Positions 55,815-63,075 of a stretch of DNA of 64,000 bases are shown piece after piece. The stretch's first letter is position 1, and each line of letters starts with the position of its first letter. Both the position numbers and the translations under genes were made by a program. A model generated the notes under the pieces. That model made no database searches, was not told the DNA's origin, and worked only from the letters and a program-made list of their open reading frames with translations. Origin of the DNA: Cyclobacteriaceae bacterium (GTDB lineage Bacteria > Bacteroidota > Bacteroidia > Cytophagales > Cyclobacteriaceae). The stretch lies in assembly GCA_016787755.1 (NCBI GenBank), contig JAEUUA010000020.1, positions 186,001 to 250,000 on the forward strand. The letters are read 5' to 3'.

Positions 55815-56170
55815 TGAAATTCAAAATACTTAAAACAAAAAAGGATTATCTGATTGCGCTGGAGCGTTTTGAGGAAATATTTCAGGCAAAGCCAGGATCA
55901 CCCGAAAGCGATGAAGCAGATATACTATCCCTATTAATAAAGGAATACGAGGAAAAACACTATGTCATAAAAGCGCATAATCCAATAGAAGCCATTAAGT
56001 ACAGAATGGAGCAACAAGGTTTAACCAATAGTGATCTTGCCGGGATACTTGGCTTTAAAAGCAGAGTAACGGATATTTTTAATAAACACCGGAAGTTGAA
56101 TCTTAACATGGTTCGCAAGCTTCACACTCAATTGAATATACCACTTGAAACCTTAGTGAAGGAATACTAG
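55811..56170 (+). CDS. higA: HigA-type antitoxin with helix-turn-helix domain
   Basis: 119 residues. The N-terminal half is acidic and helical (EADILSLLIKEYEEKHYVI) and should wrap the toxin; the C-terminal half is an XRE/HTH DNA-binding domain (NPIEAIKYRMEQQGLTNSDL, GILGFKSRVTDIFNKHRKLN). It should neutralise HigB and repress the promoter at 55456-55478. It overlaps higB by four bases. The next feature, repeat copy B, begins 20 bp after its stop. Confidence 0.9.
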   Translation: MMKFKILKTKKDYLIALERFEEIFQAKPGSPESDEADILSLLIKEYEEKHYVIKAHNPIEAIKYRMEQQGLTNSDLAGILGFKSRVTDIFNKHRKLNLNMVRKLHTQLNIPLETLVKEY

Positions 56171-56189
56171 TTATTCTATGTCTCAGCAA

Positions 56190-56518
56190 ATAACGCAGAT
56201 GATTATGTAACTGGCGCAAACCAGTTATTGATATAATGACATTGTTACATAATGGCTGGGCATTTCAGAATCATATCTCCATCAGGTATAACGGACTGGG
56301 GCAACGACACGCTCCGGCTAAAAGGCGGGATGAAACATTTGGGCAGGCATGGGAAGTGGGAGGGATGTGCCGCTTGCAAAATGTGTGTTGATGCTATGCA
56401 GGCAAAGCAATAGGGATACCTGCCTGCACTGCCGCTTCGGCAGACAGGGAAGTGTAAAGCCTCCCGACAATAAGTCGGGTTAAACTCCGTGTGTGAGCAG
56501 GATCGAGACCGGATCCCG
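56190..56518 (+). repeat. Cassette-type repeat, copy B
   Basis: Palindrome ATTATGTAAC (56202-56211) / GTTACATAAT (56244-56253), with an internal ACTGG/CCAGT hairpin. The left outer arm (TAACG) is present, but the right one is lost through a deletion that joins the palindrome straight to the later tail (GGGCATTTCAGAA). From about 56302 the tail is almost identical to copy A, and it ends at a GGATCCCG-type sequence. Confidence 0.85.
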
Positions 56519-56604
56519 CAACAAACTGCATAAAAGTTGGCAGAAAGCAGTAGAGCGTACAAAGGGGTGGTTGGAAGTAATCCTAATGAATTACTGATTC
56601 CATA

Positions 56605-58656
56605 TCAAGCCTCCACAAAATACATATCAATCTCCCCTAAATTCTTGGCAATTATTTTACCTCTCTGTTCGCACCTGAATTTTGTTTTTATTAATTCATA
56701 TGTGCTTTGGCTTATGTTTATTTTGCCGGCTTCGCCACTGCTTTCCATACGAGAAGCTAAGTTTACTGTATTTCCCCAAATATCATAGGCAAACTTCTTA
56801 ATGCCTACAATGCCCGCCACCACTGGGCCGGTATGGATTCCAATTCTTATCTCAAAAGCAATTGCTTCTTTACTCTCTCTTTCTTTTTTATAGGTAAGCA
56901 TAAAATCCCTGATCTCAATTCCTGCATTCACAACATCTTCGGGATGAGTAAGATTGGTAGCAGGCAAGCCGCCTGCACACATATAGGAATCTCCAATGGT
57001 CTTTATCTTTTCAATGCCATATTTATTTATAATGGTATCAAAAGCGCGAAAGCAATAATCAATTTCTTTTACCAAATCTTGCGGACTAAGTTGCTCACTT
57101 ATATTCGTAAAACCTTTAAAATCAGTGAACAAAACGGTTACTCTATCAAAACTCTTAGCCATTGCAGCACCTGTTTCTTTTAACTCTTCGGCCACTTCTG
57201 CGGGCAGGATATTGAGAAGCAATTCATCGCTTCTTTTCTTTTCTTTCTTTACTTTATTTCTTTGGCGATAAACAACCACTAGAAATAGGAACACCGTAGC
57301 AAAGCCACCCATAAGGCTATTTCTGACAATCTTTTGTTTTTGCATTTCTTGTTTGGCCAGGGCATCCTTCTTTTCTTGCTGAAACCTGGTGGCTTGTTCC
57401 TTTTTATCAAACTCATAATTCATTGCTGTTTGCACAGTCTTTCTGGTGTTCTCCTCATTAATTAAGCTGTCTCTATACTGGATAAACATTTTATGATTAT
57501 GATATGCACTACGCCAGTTGTTGGTGGCACTGTCTAGCTCCGATAATCCTTTATAACTGTCTCTAATATGATGCTTTGCACCTATTTCTACTGAAAGCTG
57601 GAGGGCATTACGCAAATAGGCATAGGCATCACCATACTTTTTAAGCTGGTAATTCACAATTCCAATATTCCCATACGAAGTTGCGATACCATCTTTATTA
57701 CCTATTTCCTCATTTATAGTTAGGGCAGCCCTATAATTTTTCAGGGCATCAGGATAATTACCTTGTCTGCCGTAAACATTTCCAATATTATTATAGGTAC
57801 TGACTAGTGCAGCTTTATTTCCTAATTTCTCCTTTAGCTTTAATGAGGCAAAAAGATTTTCCAATGCTTCAGAATATTTACGTTGGTTGTAATAAACAAG
57901 TCCGATATTATTGTATAGGCGTGACATCCCTGCTTCATCACCCAACTCTTCATCTATTTTTAATGCAGCATAATAGCTACTGAGTGCTTCTGTGTAATTG
58001 CCTTGGTGATCATACACATTACCAATATTGTTATACGAACTTGAAATTTGAGATTTATCCTTTAATTCCTCACCTATTTTTAGTGAAGCAAATAAATTTT
58101 CCAACGCTTCCGGGTAATTGCCCAGTTGATTATAGATAACTCCAATACCAGTGTGGGAACGTGCTATGGCAGCTCGATTATTGGCTTTCTTATTCAATTC
58201 TAATGAAACTGTATAATTTCTTAAAGCTTCGGTGTAATTACCTTGACCGTATAAAATATTTCCAACAGCAATATATAAATTGGTAGCCCCTTGGTTATCA
58301 CCGATTTCTTCTCTTAGTTTAGAGGAAGCAGAATAGTTACTTAAGGCTTCGGAATAGTTTCCTTGGTTTTCATAAACACGTCCAAGCCTACTGTATGAGT
58401 CGGCCATTCCTTTTTTATAATTTATATTTTTGGCGATCAGAATAGCATCACTAGCATATTTTAAGGCCAAATCAAAGTTGCCGATATTCGACATTTCCCA
58501 GCTGATCTCATTCTGAGTGTTCACTTTACTTGTATCCTCTTTATGTAATTTCAAAACCCGGTGTAGGCTATCCAGAATTGGGTTTTGAGCTTTACAGTTT
58601 ACAACTAAAAGTAAATTGCTAACTGTGAATAGGAGGAGAAGCAGGATTGTCTTCAT
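56605..58656 (-). CDS. TPR-adenylate cyclase (class III), membrane-anchored
   Basis: 683 residues: signal/anchor (MKTILLLLLFTVSNLLLVVN), tetratricopeptide repeats from about 41 to 400 with an exact 40-residue period and no indels, a coiled coil (401-442), a transmembrane helix (446-465) and a class III cyclase domain (505-683). Metal-binding Asp512 (TDFKGF) and Asp556 (TIGDSYM) are present, as are Lys552 and Asp625 (YDIWGN), which specify adenine, and Asn632/Arg636. It should make cAMP, with the TPR region outside the membrane as sensor. It runs against the toxin-antitoxin genes. Confidence 0.93.
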   Translation of the reverse strand: MKTILLLLLFTVSNLLLVVNCKAQNPILDSLHRVLKLHKEDTSKVNTQNEISWEMSNIGNFDLALKYASDAILIAKNINYKKGMADSYSRLGRVYENQGNYSEALSNYSASSKLREEIGDNQGATNLYIAVGNILYGQGNYTEALRNYTVSLELNKKANNRAAIARSHTGIGVIYNQLGNYPEALENLFASLKIGEELKDKSQISSSYNNIGNVYDHQGNYTEALSSYYAALKIDEELGDEAGMSRLYNNIGLVYYNQRKYSEALENLFASLKLKEKLGNKAALVSTYNNIGNVYGRQGNYPDALKNYRAALTINEEIGNKDGIATSYGNIGIVNYQLKKYGDAYAYLRNALQLSVEIGAKHHIRDSYKGLSELDSATNNWRSAYHNHKMFIQYRDSLINEENTRKTVQTAMNYEFDKKEQATRFQQEKKDALAKQEMQKQKIVRNSLMGGFATVFLFLVVVYRQRNKVKKEKKRSDELLLNILPAEVAEELKETGAAMAKSFDRVTVLFTDFKGFTNISEQLSPQDLVKEIDYCFRAFDTIINKYGIEKIKTIGDSYMCAGGLPATNLTHPEDVVNAGIEIRDFMLTYKKERESKEAIAFEIRIGIHTGPVVAGIVGIKKFAYDIWGNTVNLASRMESSGEAGKINISQSTYELIKTKFRCEQRGKIIAKNLGEIDMYFVEA

Positions 58657-58813
58657 TTTTTAGTTTATGATAGTTTAGGGGGGAAGTGGCCGGGATTTTA
58701 GTACATTTTAAAATTAGAGTTTTTAACTTTAACCACGCTAAAAGCCGTATTAAAAAGACAAGATTTACCAAAACCCAGATCATTGGGATTTTAAACGAGC
58801 AGGAGCAAGGAGT

Positions 58814-58983
58814 ATGAGCGAAGAAGATATTCAAGCAGGAAGAACAATTGATCAGCTCACACTCAACGAACGTGAACTCGAATGGCTCAAAAGAAAATAA
58901 TCTGGACGGAAACTGCTGCCCGGCAAAGAAGGTCTGTTCTGGAATTTTGGATGCAACGAAATCAATCCCTATTGCGGGCTTAG
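58814..58983 (+). pseudogene. Truncated duplicate of the ParE-type toxin-antitoxin pair
   Basis: 58815-58969 matches 59235-59389 at an exact offset of 420 bp with no indels. It holds the last 28 codons of the antitoxin (SEEDIQAGRTIDQLTLNE) and the first 33 of the toxin (AQKKIIWTETAARQRRSVL), which then stops at TAG. The duplicated part is joined on its right to a fragment of the repeat tail. Probably a remnant of an earlier cassette destroyed by recombination. Confidence 0.8.
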
Positions 58984-59030
58984 GAATTGGTAAGGGAATG
59001 CGAGGCCTGACAATGTGTGCTGATGCTGCG
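58968..59030 (+). repeat. Fragment of the cassette repeat tail (copy E)
   Basis: GGCCTG-x2-AATGTGTG...TGCTGCGCTGG matches the tail of copy D (60971-61002 region). It sits just before the complete ParE-type pair, the same position copies A and C take with respect to their cargo. A second short match (GAGCAGGAGC at 58799-58808) lies before the truncated duplicate. Confidence 0.65.
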
Positions 59031-59045
59031 CTGGCAATATTTTCC

Positions 59046-59053
59046 TATCTTTA
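59046..59053 (+). promoter_or_regulatory. Probable -7 box of the ParE-type module
   Basis: TATCTTTA lies 24 bp before the antitoxin ATG. It resembles the Bacteroidota -7 consensus TAnnTTTG in all but the last base. No clear -33 TTTG is present. Confidence 0.4.
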
Positions 59054-59077
59054 AACGCAAGATCAACTTAAAACAAC

Positions 59078-59320
59078 ATGACATCAGCTAATGATATTCG
59101 AAATAAGATTATCGACCAGTTATTGGCTATTAAAGATTCGGACTACCTACGTGCGTTATCGGATATGATTAAAAGGTCTCATGTTCAGCAAGAAACAGTA
59201 CCCCTTACTGAAGAACAGAAAATTATGCTGGCGTTGAGTGAAGAAGATATTAAGGCGGGAAGAACCATTGATCAGCTCACACTCAACGAACGTGAACTGG
59301 AATGGCTCAAAAGAAAATAA
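59078..59320 (+). CDS. Antitoxin of a ParE/RelE-type module
   Basis: 80 residues. An N-terminal helical segment (TSANDIRNKIIDQLLAIKD) and an acidic C-terminal half (LTEEQKIMLALSEEDIKAG, LNERELEWLKRK) fit a small antitoxin that wraps its toxin. It overlaps the toxin gene by 19 bp. I name it by position and pattern; the family is a common Bacteroidota addiction-module type. A partial second copy lies 420 bp upstream. Confidence 0.8.
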   Translation: MTSANDIRNKIIDQLLAIKDSDYLRALSDMIKRSHVQQETVPLTEEQKIMLALSEEDIKAGRTIDQLTLNERELEWLKRK

Positions 59321-59613
59321 TCTGGACGGAAACTGCTGCTTGGCAAAGGAGGTCTATTCTGGATTATTGGCTGGAAAGAAATCAATCTCCAAACTATTCA
59401 CTTAGGTTACTACGGTTGAGCAATGAGAAGGCTAACCTGATTGCAGATAATCCACTGTTATACAAAGCTGCAGAATTCCCTAATACACGCGTGGCAGCCA
59501 TGGGGCATTTCAGCCTATTTTATAAAATCTCAGACGATGCCATTATCATTACCGCATTTTGGGACAACCGGCAAGACCCTAAAGAACTCCTCAAACTTTT
59601 GAAAGCACGTTAA
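59302..59613 (+). CDS. ParE/RelE-family toxin
   Basis: 103 residues. The family pattern is visible: WTETAAWQRRSILDYWLERN, then LIADNPLLYKA, a beta hairpin with RVAAMGHFSLFYKISDDAIIITAFWDNRQDP, typical of the plasmid-stabilisation RelE/ParE fold. ParE-type toxins inhibit gyrase and RelE types cut mRNA; sequence alone does not settle it. The start ATG lies inside the antitoxin gene. Repeat copy C begins 102 bp after the stop. Confidence 0.85.
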   Translation: MAQKKIIWTETAAWQRRSILDYWLERNQSPNYSLRLLRLSNEKANLIADNPLLYKAAEFPNTRVAAMGHFSLFYKISDDAIIITAFWDNRQDPKELLKLLKAR

Positions 59614-59715
59614 GGAAATAGCATGATAAAAAATCTACTAAAAGTATCAGACTTACTTAGATATTCTCCAGCTAAGGCAATAACTATCATTCTTGATTGT
59701 TTTAAGTTATTTAAA

Positions 59716-60030
59716 ATAACGCTGATTATGTAACTGGTGCAGACCAGTCATCAGATCAACATTGTTATATAATGTTTATGCGTTATGTTAACATAGCTTT
59801 GGCCTGCCTGCACGTAACCGTTTCGGCAAAGGCAGGCATCCGGGCCTGTCTGCCGGAGTGCCTCACGTAGGCAGGCTTACCCAATCTTCATAGAAAGTTT
59901 TTTTTAGCGCGGGCATTTCAGAACTCAATCTCCTCCTTTCTCACCGGGCTGGGGCAGCGACACTCTTTGGGCAGGCTTGGGTTATTGCGTTAGAATGTGT
60001 GGCCTGCACAATGTGTGGCGATGGTGGGGC
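59716..60030 (+). repeat. Cassette-type repeat, copy C (full palindrome and tail)
   Basis: Outer arms ATAACG (59716-59721) / CGTTAT (59781-59786) enclose inner arms ATTATGTAAC (59725-59734) / GTTATATAAT (59764-59773), nine of ten paired, and an ACTGG/CCAGT apical hairpin. The tail follows with TTAACATAGCTT, GGGCATTTCAGAA and CTGGGGCAGCGACACTCTTT, all shared with D. It carries an inserted palindromic unit (59843-59880) related to 28953-28992. It ends at the vapC gene, which runs on the opposite strand. Confidence 0.85.
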
Positions 60031-60037
60031 AGCGGAA

Positions 60038-60433
60038 TTACCAGGCTTCGATTGATATAGTCTCTATACTGTTGAAGTGCTTGTCTCTTGTAACTAACTT
60101 GAGTTGATGCTGTTCTGCTAATGCAGCGATCCAGATTTCGTTTTCCGGTATTGGGCTACCCTTGATTTTTAACTGATTTTTTACATTACCATATGACCGA
60201 GCAGTACCCAGGTCGCACTCAAGAACTAAAGAAGCTTCTGCTAATTCCTCTATCTTTTTTCTGTTCTCATCTTTTCTTGTTGATTGCTCCGCGCCATAAA
60301 ATAATTCGCCCAAAACAATACTAGGAATAAAGATACTACCTGAGAAAGATTTGATTTTTTCTGTTATGGATGATTCATTGGCAAAAAGACCGATAACAAT
60401 GTTGGTATCGAGGAGACAATCTTTACCATTCAT
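60038..60433 (-). CDS. vapC: VapC-type PIN-domain toxin
   Basis: 131 residues with the PIN fold. The acidic active-site residues are visible: Asp in CLLDTNIVIGLF, Glu in VLGELFYGAEQ, the NEIWIAALA segment (where most VapC have ND), and the last Asp in LVTRDKHF. VapC toxins are Mg2+-dependent RNases, often cutting tRNA or rRNA. Its start overlaps the antitoxin stop by 11 bp. It faces opposite to the other two toxin-antitoxin modules. Confidence 0.9.
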   Translation of the reverse strand: MNGKDCLLDTNIVIGLFANESSITEKIKSFSGSIFIPSIVLGELFYGAEQSTRKDENRKKIEELAEASLVLECDLGTARSYGNVKNQLKIKGSPIPENEIWIAALAEQHQLKLVTRDKHFNSIETISIEAW

Positions 60434-60650
60434 TTTTATCGATGTTTTCGCATCCAGCCTCTATAGCTGAGCTGATCTCTTGAACATCTTTTGACTTAAA
60501 ACTACCAGCAAATTGAAGTAAGGCTTGCTGATTATTGCTTTTGGTTCTTTTCAACAATGCCTTAACGTAGGTTATTACCCTATTTTGCTGCTCTTTACTG
60601 AGCAATTCTAGGTTTTTCAAAAATTCACTTTCGAATGTTTTTGATGTCAT
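60423..60650 (-). CDS. VapB-like antitoxin
   Basis: 75 residues from the ATG at 60650; 22 further codons upstream are open but would overlap a -7 box. A helical N-terminus (KTFESEFLKNLELLSKEQQN) and an acidic end (SAIEAGCENIDKNEW). Not a canonical AbrB-type VapB, but its position directly upstream of vapC with an 11-bp overlap makes the antitoxin role very likely. A perfect TATATTTG box lies 19 bp upstream of the start. Confidence 0.8.
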   Translation of the reverse strand: MTSKTFESEFLKNLELLSKEQQNRVITYVKALLKRTKSNNQQALLQFAGSFKSKDVQEISSAIEAGCENIDKNEW

Positions 60651-60668
60651 TTTGTTAAAGATTCTACA

Positions 60669-60676
60669 CAAATATA
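60669..60676 (-). promoter_or_regulatory. Bacteroidota -7 box of the vapBC module
   Basis: TATATTTG on the minus strand matches TAnnTTTG exactly and lies 18 bp before the antitoxin ATG. No good -33 TTTG is present at the normal spacing, so only the -7 element is claimed. Confidence 0.5.
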
Positions 60677-60751
60677 CCTTTTTATGGCGATTTTGGTTTC
60701 CTCGATTCAGCCACAATATTTTTTAAATCTCAATCGTTAAAGCTATTTAAT

Positions 60752-61096
60752 ATAACGGCTCATTATGTAACAAGGTGCCATTTAAGATTAGTTATCTTGT
60801 TACATAATGGGCGAGCGTTATGTTAATTAGCTTAGGTCTCCGGGTTTAACTGAATCTTCATGGAAAGTTTTTTATAGCGTTGGCTTTTCAGAACTTAATC
60901 TTCCATTTACCACTGGGCTGGGGCAGCGACACTCTTTGGGCAGGCTTTGGACTTAACGCTGGCATTGTGCGGCCTGCGCAATGTGTGTTGCTGCTGCGCT
61001 GGAAAAAGCAATAGGGATAGAAGCGGAAAGCACGAAGGGCGTTGGCAGGAGCGAGGCCGGACTTGCAGCGAATAGCCCGGGCCGAAGGCATTGCCA
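60752..61096 (+). repeat. Cassette-type repeat, copy D (full palindrome and tail)
   Basis: The best-formed palindrome: outer ATAACG (60752-60757) / CGTTAT (60816-60821) and inner CATTATGTAACAAG (60761-60774) / CTTGTTACATAATG (60796-60809), 14 bp perfect, with a bulge between steps. The tail follows (GTCTCCGGGTTTAAC..., CTGGGCTGGGGCAGCGACAC, GGCCTGCGCAATGTGTG, AATAGCCCGGGC) and ends at GGCATTGCCA, shared with copy A. It lies between the vapBC promoter and the 3' end of the PAP2 gene. Confidence 0.85.
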
Positions 61097-61124
61097 AATT
61101 TAAGACAAGGCTTGTTTATTTCGT

Positions 61125-61919
61125 TTACCTAAAGCGGTGTACAACACTAACCATTCCAGTCTGCCCATCATAAGAAGGAACTATCAGTGTTTGACCGGAA
61201 TTTGTCTTCTTACCCCACCATCTATATTGATGTGTAAGATAGACTAGGTTTGTCGATAAAATACCTATGCCTGCACCCACTAGCACATCAGAAACCCAAT
61301 GCCGATTATTCATTACTCGCATTGCGCCAACACCGGTTGCAACGGAATAAGCACCAATGCTAAACCAAATACTTTTATGGCCGTATTCTTTAGACATGAA
61401 TGTAGCTGCCGCAAAAGCTTGAGCCGTATGGCCCGATGGAAATGAAGTAGGTTGACCAGTATCAGGTCGAGGAACTGCGGTAATTTTTTTTAGTGAATAG
61501 GTTAGCACTCCCACTAATAGTTCAGACTTAATGAGTAATACAGTTCTGTTTCCGAAGTTGTTTTTCCCTTTCACACCCAATGCATTTAATCCATAAACGG
61601 CAACAATGGGGGCATACTGAAGATAGTCATCGGCATGATGGTGATAGTTAGGAATCCATTCGTTGCGTTCTTCTTGAACATCGTACTTGTTAACAATGTC
61701 ATTATCCGTCAAGGAATATAAACCTGCTGCTGTAAATAAAAGGGGTACGGCTATCGCCTTTTGAAAACCTTTTGACTTGAACAATGGAGGCTTCTTAAAA
61801 CCTTCACTTTGAAGCGATAATGATTCAACCGGATTGTGTTTAGTATTAAATTGCGCTGTCGATGATAAATTTCCTATTAATAGAAAGATTACCGGGAGGC
61901 CAAGGTTCAGATATTTCAT
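61125..61919 (-). CDS. PAP2-superfamily membrane phosphatase
   Basis: 264 residues with a signal-type N-terminus and about four membrane segments. The three phosphatase motifs are present: KKITAVPRPDTGQ, SFPSGHTAQAF and RVMNNRHWVSDVLVG, giving the K, R, S, H, R, H, D set of PAP2 enzymes. Likely substrates are lipid phosphates (phosphatidate, isoprenyl pyrophosphate). Its stop lies 28 bp from the end of repeat D. Confidence 0.9.
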   Translation of the reverse strand: MKYLNLGLPVIFLLIGNLSSTAQFNTKHNPVESLSLQSEGFKKPPLFKSKGFQKAIAVPLLFTAAGLYSLTDNDIVNKYDVQEERNEWIPNYHHHADDYLQYAPIVAVYGLNALGVKGKNNFGNRTVLLIKSELLVGVLTYSLKKITAVPRPDTGQPTSFPSGHTAQAFAAATFMSKEYGHKSIWFSIGAYSVATGVGAMRVMNNRHWVSDVLVGAGIGILSTNLVYLTHQYRWWGKKTNSGQTLIVPSYDGQTGMVSVVHRFR

Positions 61920-62094
61920 AACTCAAAATTTCTACTAAAAAGGCCAGCAGGAAAGGCGATCCTGCTGGCTTATAATGACTGGTCTCTTAACCCTCCTGTA
62001 AACCCCTATCCAAGCCAGTCCATTATATCTTTCTGATTCAAGTTTACGATTACATTTTGTAGAGATTCTGGAGATAATAGAAGCTCATATTGAA

Positions 62095-62547
62095 TTAGTC
62101 TTTTTCTTCATCTTCCTTAGATAGCTTTTTAAGTAAGTTCCCGTTGACATCGAAAATGAGATCAAAAGTTTGTTTACCCTTTTCTACCTCGACCTCGTAA
62201 GTTATTTCGCCCTTCGATTCAATTTTTGCAGTCTCCTCAATTTCATACGCGGCAAAGTCCTTTTTTAAAAGCTCATGAATCGCAGATGGAAGTTCACTTT
62301 TCTTGATTTCACGTTCAGTCTCTAAAATAGAACCGGTACCATCCAACACAACTGAAATTTCTGTTCCTTTTTGTTCAAAACTGGCTTCATAATTTGCGCC
62401 TTCCTTACTCCAGTCTATGTCCTTTACTGCATAGTTTTTCTCCAGGCTCCTTTTGACGTTGACTGGAACTTCCTTAGGATTGATTTTTTGCGCGTTACCC
62501 TGGGTGACTGCAAGTACAATTGCGAGGGCTACTATTATTGTTTTCAT
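62095..62547 (-). CDS. Periplasmic PepSY-like protein
   Basis: 150 residues from the ATG at 62547, starting a signal peptide (KTIIVALAIVLAVTQGNAQ). It has two tandem PepSY-like units: an antiparallel motif around WSKEGANYEASFEQKGTEIS and a second around GEITYEVEVEKGKQTFDLIF, with intervening helices. Such periplasmic proteins bind or inhibit other envelope proteins, or carry metal-related roles; the partner is unknown. It has no neighbour closer than 74 bp. Confidence 0.82.
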   Translation of the reverse strand: MKTIIVALAIVLAVTQGNAQKINPKEVPVNVKRSLEKNYAVKDIDWSKEGANYEASFEQKGTEISVVLDGTGSILETEREIKKSELPSAIHELLKKDFAAYEIEETAKIESKGEITYEVEVEKGKQTFDLIFDVNGNLLKKLSKEDEEKD

Positions 62548-62621
62548 ATTCATTTGATTTTGTATAATCAAACTAACGATTTCATTCTGGAGCAACTCTG
62601 GATTTTGATGTTGGTAGAAAT

Positions 62622-63044
62622 TTATTTCCAGATTAAAACAATCATGCCCACAAAAATCAGGCTGGCGCCAACGATGATCTTGGGAGTCATAGGTTCTTTC
62701 AATAAGAAGAAAGAAAGTAGTAGTGTTATGATAATGCTTGCCTTATCTATTGCAGCAACATACGATACTAATCCATCCTTCATGGCTCTATAGTAAAAAA
62801 TCCAGCTCAAGGTTGTGGTTATTCCAGATGCAACAAGAAGTGTTATTTGCAAAGTGGTCAGGTTAGCAAATTCTTTATATTTAGCTCCTATCAAATTAAT
62901 TGCAGTAATGATTACAAAAATTACTGTCGTTCTAATTCCAAGCCCAAAGTCTGCACTGATATTTTGAAGACCGTATTTCGCCAGAACAGAGGTTAATCCG
63001 GCAAAAATCATGGAGATGATGGCGTAGATAATCCAGGTTTGCAT
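62622..63044 (-). CDS. Half-size EamA/DMT family transporter
   Basis: 140 residues with about four to five membrane segments, equal to a single EamA unit. Visible motifs: MIFAGLTSVLAKYGLQNI near the start and FYYRAMKDGLVSYVAAIDK in the middle. Most EamA proteins have two fused halves, so this one probably works as a homo- or hetero-dimer, as in the SMR family. The substrate is unknown. It has its own gap of 31 bp to the TonB receptor. Confidence 0.82.
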   Translation of the reverse strand: MQTWIIYAIISMIFAGLTSVLAKYGLQNISADFGLGIRTTVIFVIITAINLIGAKYKEFANLTTLQITLLVASGITTTLSWIFYYRAMKDGLVSYVAAIDKASIIITLLLSFFLLKEPMTPKIIVGASLIFVGMIVLIWK

Positions 63045-63075
63045 GGCTGATTGGTTTAATGGTTCACCTTACTCA

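Noticed and set aside
56245..56562. 105-codon open frame on the minus strand across repeat B
   Set aside because: It reads through the palindrome and tail, has a cysteine/proline-rich nonsense composition, and the equivalent frame is broken in the other copies. Repeat DNA, not a gene.
60888..61097. 69-codon open frame on the minus strand in repeat D
   Set aside because: Same repeat tail as above. No start signal and not conserved in frame between copies.
55020..61110. Composite transposon or prophage explanation for the array
   Set aside because: No transposase, integrase, phage structural gene or terminal inverted repeats are visible in or beside it; repeats are all direct and carry palindromes. 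Genes outside the window could still change this.
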